NCBI GenBank assembly: GCA_023249935.1
Contig: JAHFBQ010000033.1
Coordinates: 1-14,871 of the forward strand
From: a bacterium
Lineage (GTDB): Bacteria > Babelota > Babeliae > Babelales > RVW-14
Length of the DNA stretch: 14,871 nucleotides
Direction of reading: 5' to 3'
The notes beneath the pieces were generated by a model. That model had not been told where the DNA came from and made no database searches. It saw nothing but the letters and a program-made list of their open reading frames with translations. Shown piece after piece: positions 14,030 through 14,871 of the stretch. The translations under genes were made by a program, and so were the position numbers. The first letter of the stretch is position 1. Every line of letters begins with the position of its first letter.

Positions 14030-14067
14030 ACTACAAAAGAGTTCTAGGTAGAGATTTCTGTAGCAGC

Positions 14068-14095
14068 TTTACAAGTAAAATGCGAAACCTATAAT
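14068..14095 (+). promoter_or_regulatory. Near-consensus promoter of the thioredoxin-reductase-like gene
   Basis: TTTACA (14068-14073), 16 nt, TATAAT (14090-14095, perfect). The predicted start is near 14102, so the palindromic repeat at 14107-14136 would form a hairpin at the very 5' end of the mRNA, about 70 nt before the ribosome-binding site. Confidence 0.6.
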
Positions 14096-14106
14096 CAATT
14101 ATCAAC

Positions 14107-14136
14107 ATGGATCCCGGATCACGTCCGGGATGACAG
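14107..14136. repeat. Palindromic repeat copy 5 (inverted partner of copy 4)
   Basis: ATCCCGGA (14111-14118), TCACG, TCCGGGAT (14124-14131). It is an exact reverse complement of 14000-14029 over 30 bases, meaning that no base has changed between the two copies. That suggests recent duplication or ongoing gene conversion. Confidence 0.8.
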
Positions 14137-14204
14137 GGTGCTAAAAATGCCAATCTATGATTCTGCTGTCGATCATGTTCATAGTGAATTAAGGAGTGTT
14201 TGTA

Positions 14205-14871
14205 GTGAAAAAATATATGATCAGTGTTCTATTTTTGAGCCTGTTTTTTACAGGGTGTGGCGAAAAAAAAGATGCTCTAGAAAGCAAACAAGCAATTGAT
14301 GTCGCTGTGCTGCTCAAGCAAGATCCATATATCAAGCCAGTTGTAGTGATTGGCGGTGGTGTTGCTGGGTTGACCGCAGCAAATTACTTGTTGCAAGCTA
14401 ATGTGCCGTGTCTTGTTATTGAGGGATCAAAGCCTGGTGGCGCGCTTGCGCAATCAGACTCAGTGCGTAACTGGCCGGGTGTTTTTGATGCTCCTGGCGC
14501 GGATATCGTCTACTCACTCAAAGATCAAGTGATACGCAACGGTGCCCAAGTTGAAGCGAAATCTATCGTGGCCATTGACACAAAACAACGACCTTTTGTG
14601 CTGACGGTGCAAGACGAATTGGGCAAGCAAGAAACTATCAAAACGCTTGCCTGTGTCATAGCAATGGGTGCAACACCGAATTATCTCGGCGTTTCTGGTG
14701 AGTGGGGTGAAGATGGTTATTGGGGGCGTGGGGTTTCGAACTGCGCTGTGTGCGATGGTGCGTTGTTCAAAAACAAAACGGTGGTTGTTGTCGGCGGCGG
14801 TGATTCGGCTATGGTGGAAGCTTCGTATTTGGCCGGTATTGCTGATCATGTGTATGTTCTGGTGCGTGGTA
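14205..14871 (+). CDS. Thioredoxin-reductase-like flavoprotein with lipoprotein signal, partial at its C-terminus
   Basis: 222 residues are visible, open at the window edge. The start is GTG at 14205 with AAGGAG 8 nt upstream. Residues 1-18 form a lipoprotein-type signal (MKKYMISVLFLSLFFTGC, candidate lipidated Cys18). After a 25-residue spacer the TrxB fold begins: FAD-binding VVVIGGGVAGLTAA (46-59), a GGALAQSDSVRNWPG block like TrxB, CVIAMGATPNYLG, the redox pair CAVCDG (Cys180, Cys183) and the NADPH-side fold VVVVGGGDSAMVEA from about 193. A normal TrxB passes electrons from NADPH to thioredoxin in the cytosol; the leader here would place it on the periplasmic side of a membrane, or on the cell surface. 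Whether the NADPH arginines (HRR-x5-R) are present cannot be seen. It stands behind its own promoter. Confidence 0.9.
   Translation, partial: MKKYMISVLFLSLFFTGCGEKKDALESKQAIDVAVLLKQDPYIKPVVVIGGGVAGLTAANYLLQANVPCLVIEGSKPGGALAQSDSVRNWPGVFDAPGADIVYSLKDQVIRNGAQVEAKSIVAIDTKQRPFVLTVQDELGKQETIKTLACVIAMGATPNYLGVSGEWGEDGYWGRGVSNCAVCDGALFKNKTVVVVGGGDSAMVEASYLAGIADHVYVLVRG

Noticed and set aside
13931..14136. CRISPR array
   Set aside because: There are only three palindromes, in opposite orientations, with unequal spacing; no direct repeats and no cas genes.
14514..14849. 111-codon minus-strand frame
   Set aside because: It is antisense to the thioredoxin-reductase-like gene, which has all the expected motifs in the plus frame.

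Overview
The window most resembles the genome of a small, Gram-negative, host-dependent bacterium; I favour the Dependentiae (TM6/Babeliae) type, at moderate confidence and by inference only. The evidence is a KDO-pathway isomerase (LPS) and a beta-barrel-like protein ending in Phe, which imply an outer membrane. There is also a high share of unfamiliar proteins with signal peptides (ankyrin-like, GNAT-like, RGG/coiled-coil). Intergenic gaps are short, several genes are translationally coupled, and a palindromic repeat family occurs both between genes and inside mnmG. No rRNA, tRNA, CRISPR array or transposase was seen.

Layout. (1) 1-1287, minus strand: rpsU > rbfA > kdsD (kdsD runs off the left edge), behind a good sigma70-type promoter at 1349-1377. 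(2) 1448-4385, minus strand: an exported, weakly ankyrin-like protein with its own promoter, leader hairpin and strong terminator, preceded by an outer-membrane beta-barrel-type protein. (3) 4637-10119, plus strand: mnmG, a very acidic protein, a very basic 63-residue protein, sufB, a short sufD and pgeF. From the basic protein to sufD the genes overlap by ATGA-type junctions, so they are almost certainly co-translated. sufC is not present. (4) 10132-12289, minus strand: an exported GNAT-fold protein and glyA, separated by a glyA terminator and a perfect 25-bp AT-rich inverted repeat. (5) 12447-13920, plus strand: two related exported proteins (glycine-zipper segment plus a shared charged coil). 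The first carries an RGG-rich stretch and a long coiled coil, the second a C-terminal membrane anchor and a strong terminator. (6) 13931-14136: three copies of the palindromic repeat, two of them forming a 30-nt inverted pair around a near-consensus promoter. (7) 14205-end: a thioredoxin-reductase-like flavoprotein with a lipoprotein signal, cut by the window edge.

How they fit together. The housekeeping functions are ribosome biogenesis (rpsU, rbfA), tRNA wobble-uridine modification (mnmG), Fe-S cluster assembly (sufBD), one-carbon metabolism (glyA), purine nucleoside/peptidoglycan quality control (pgeF) and LPS sugar supply (kdsD). The remaining genes are mostly envelope or secreted proteins of unknown role, which suits an intracellular or predatory lifestyle. 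The most noteworthy observations are the in-frame palindromic insertion in mnmG, the acidic/basic gene pair coupled to sufBD, and enzymes normally found in the cytosol (a thioredoxin reductase and a GNAT) that carry export signals.
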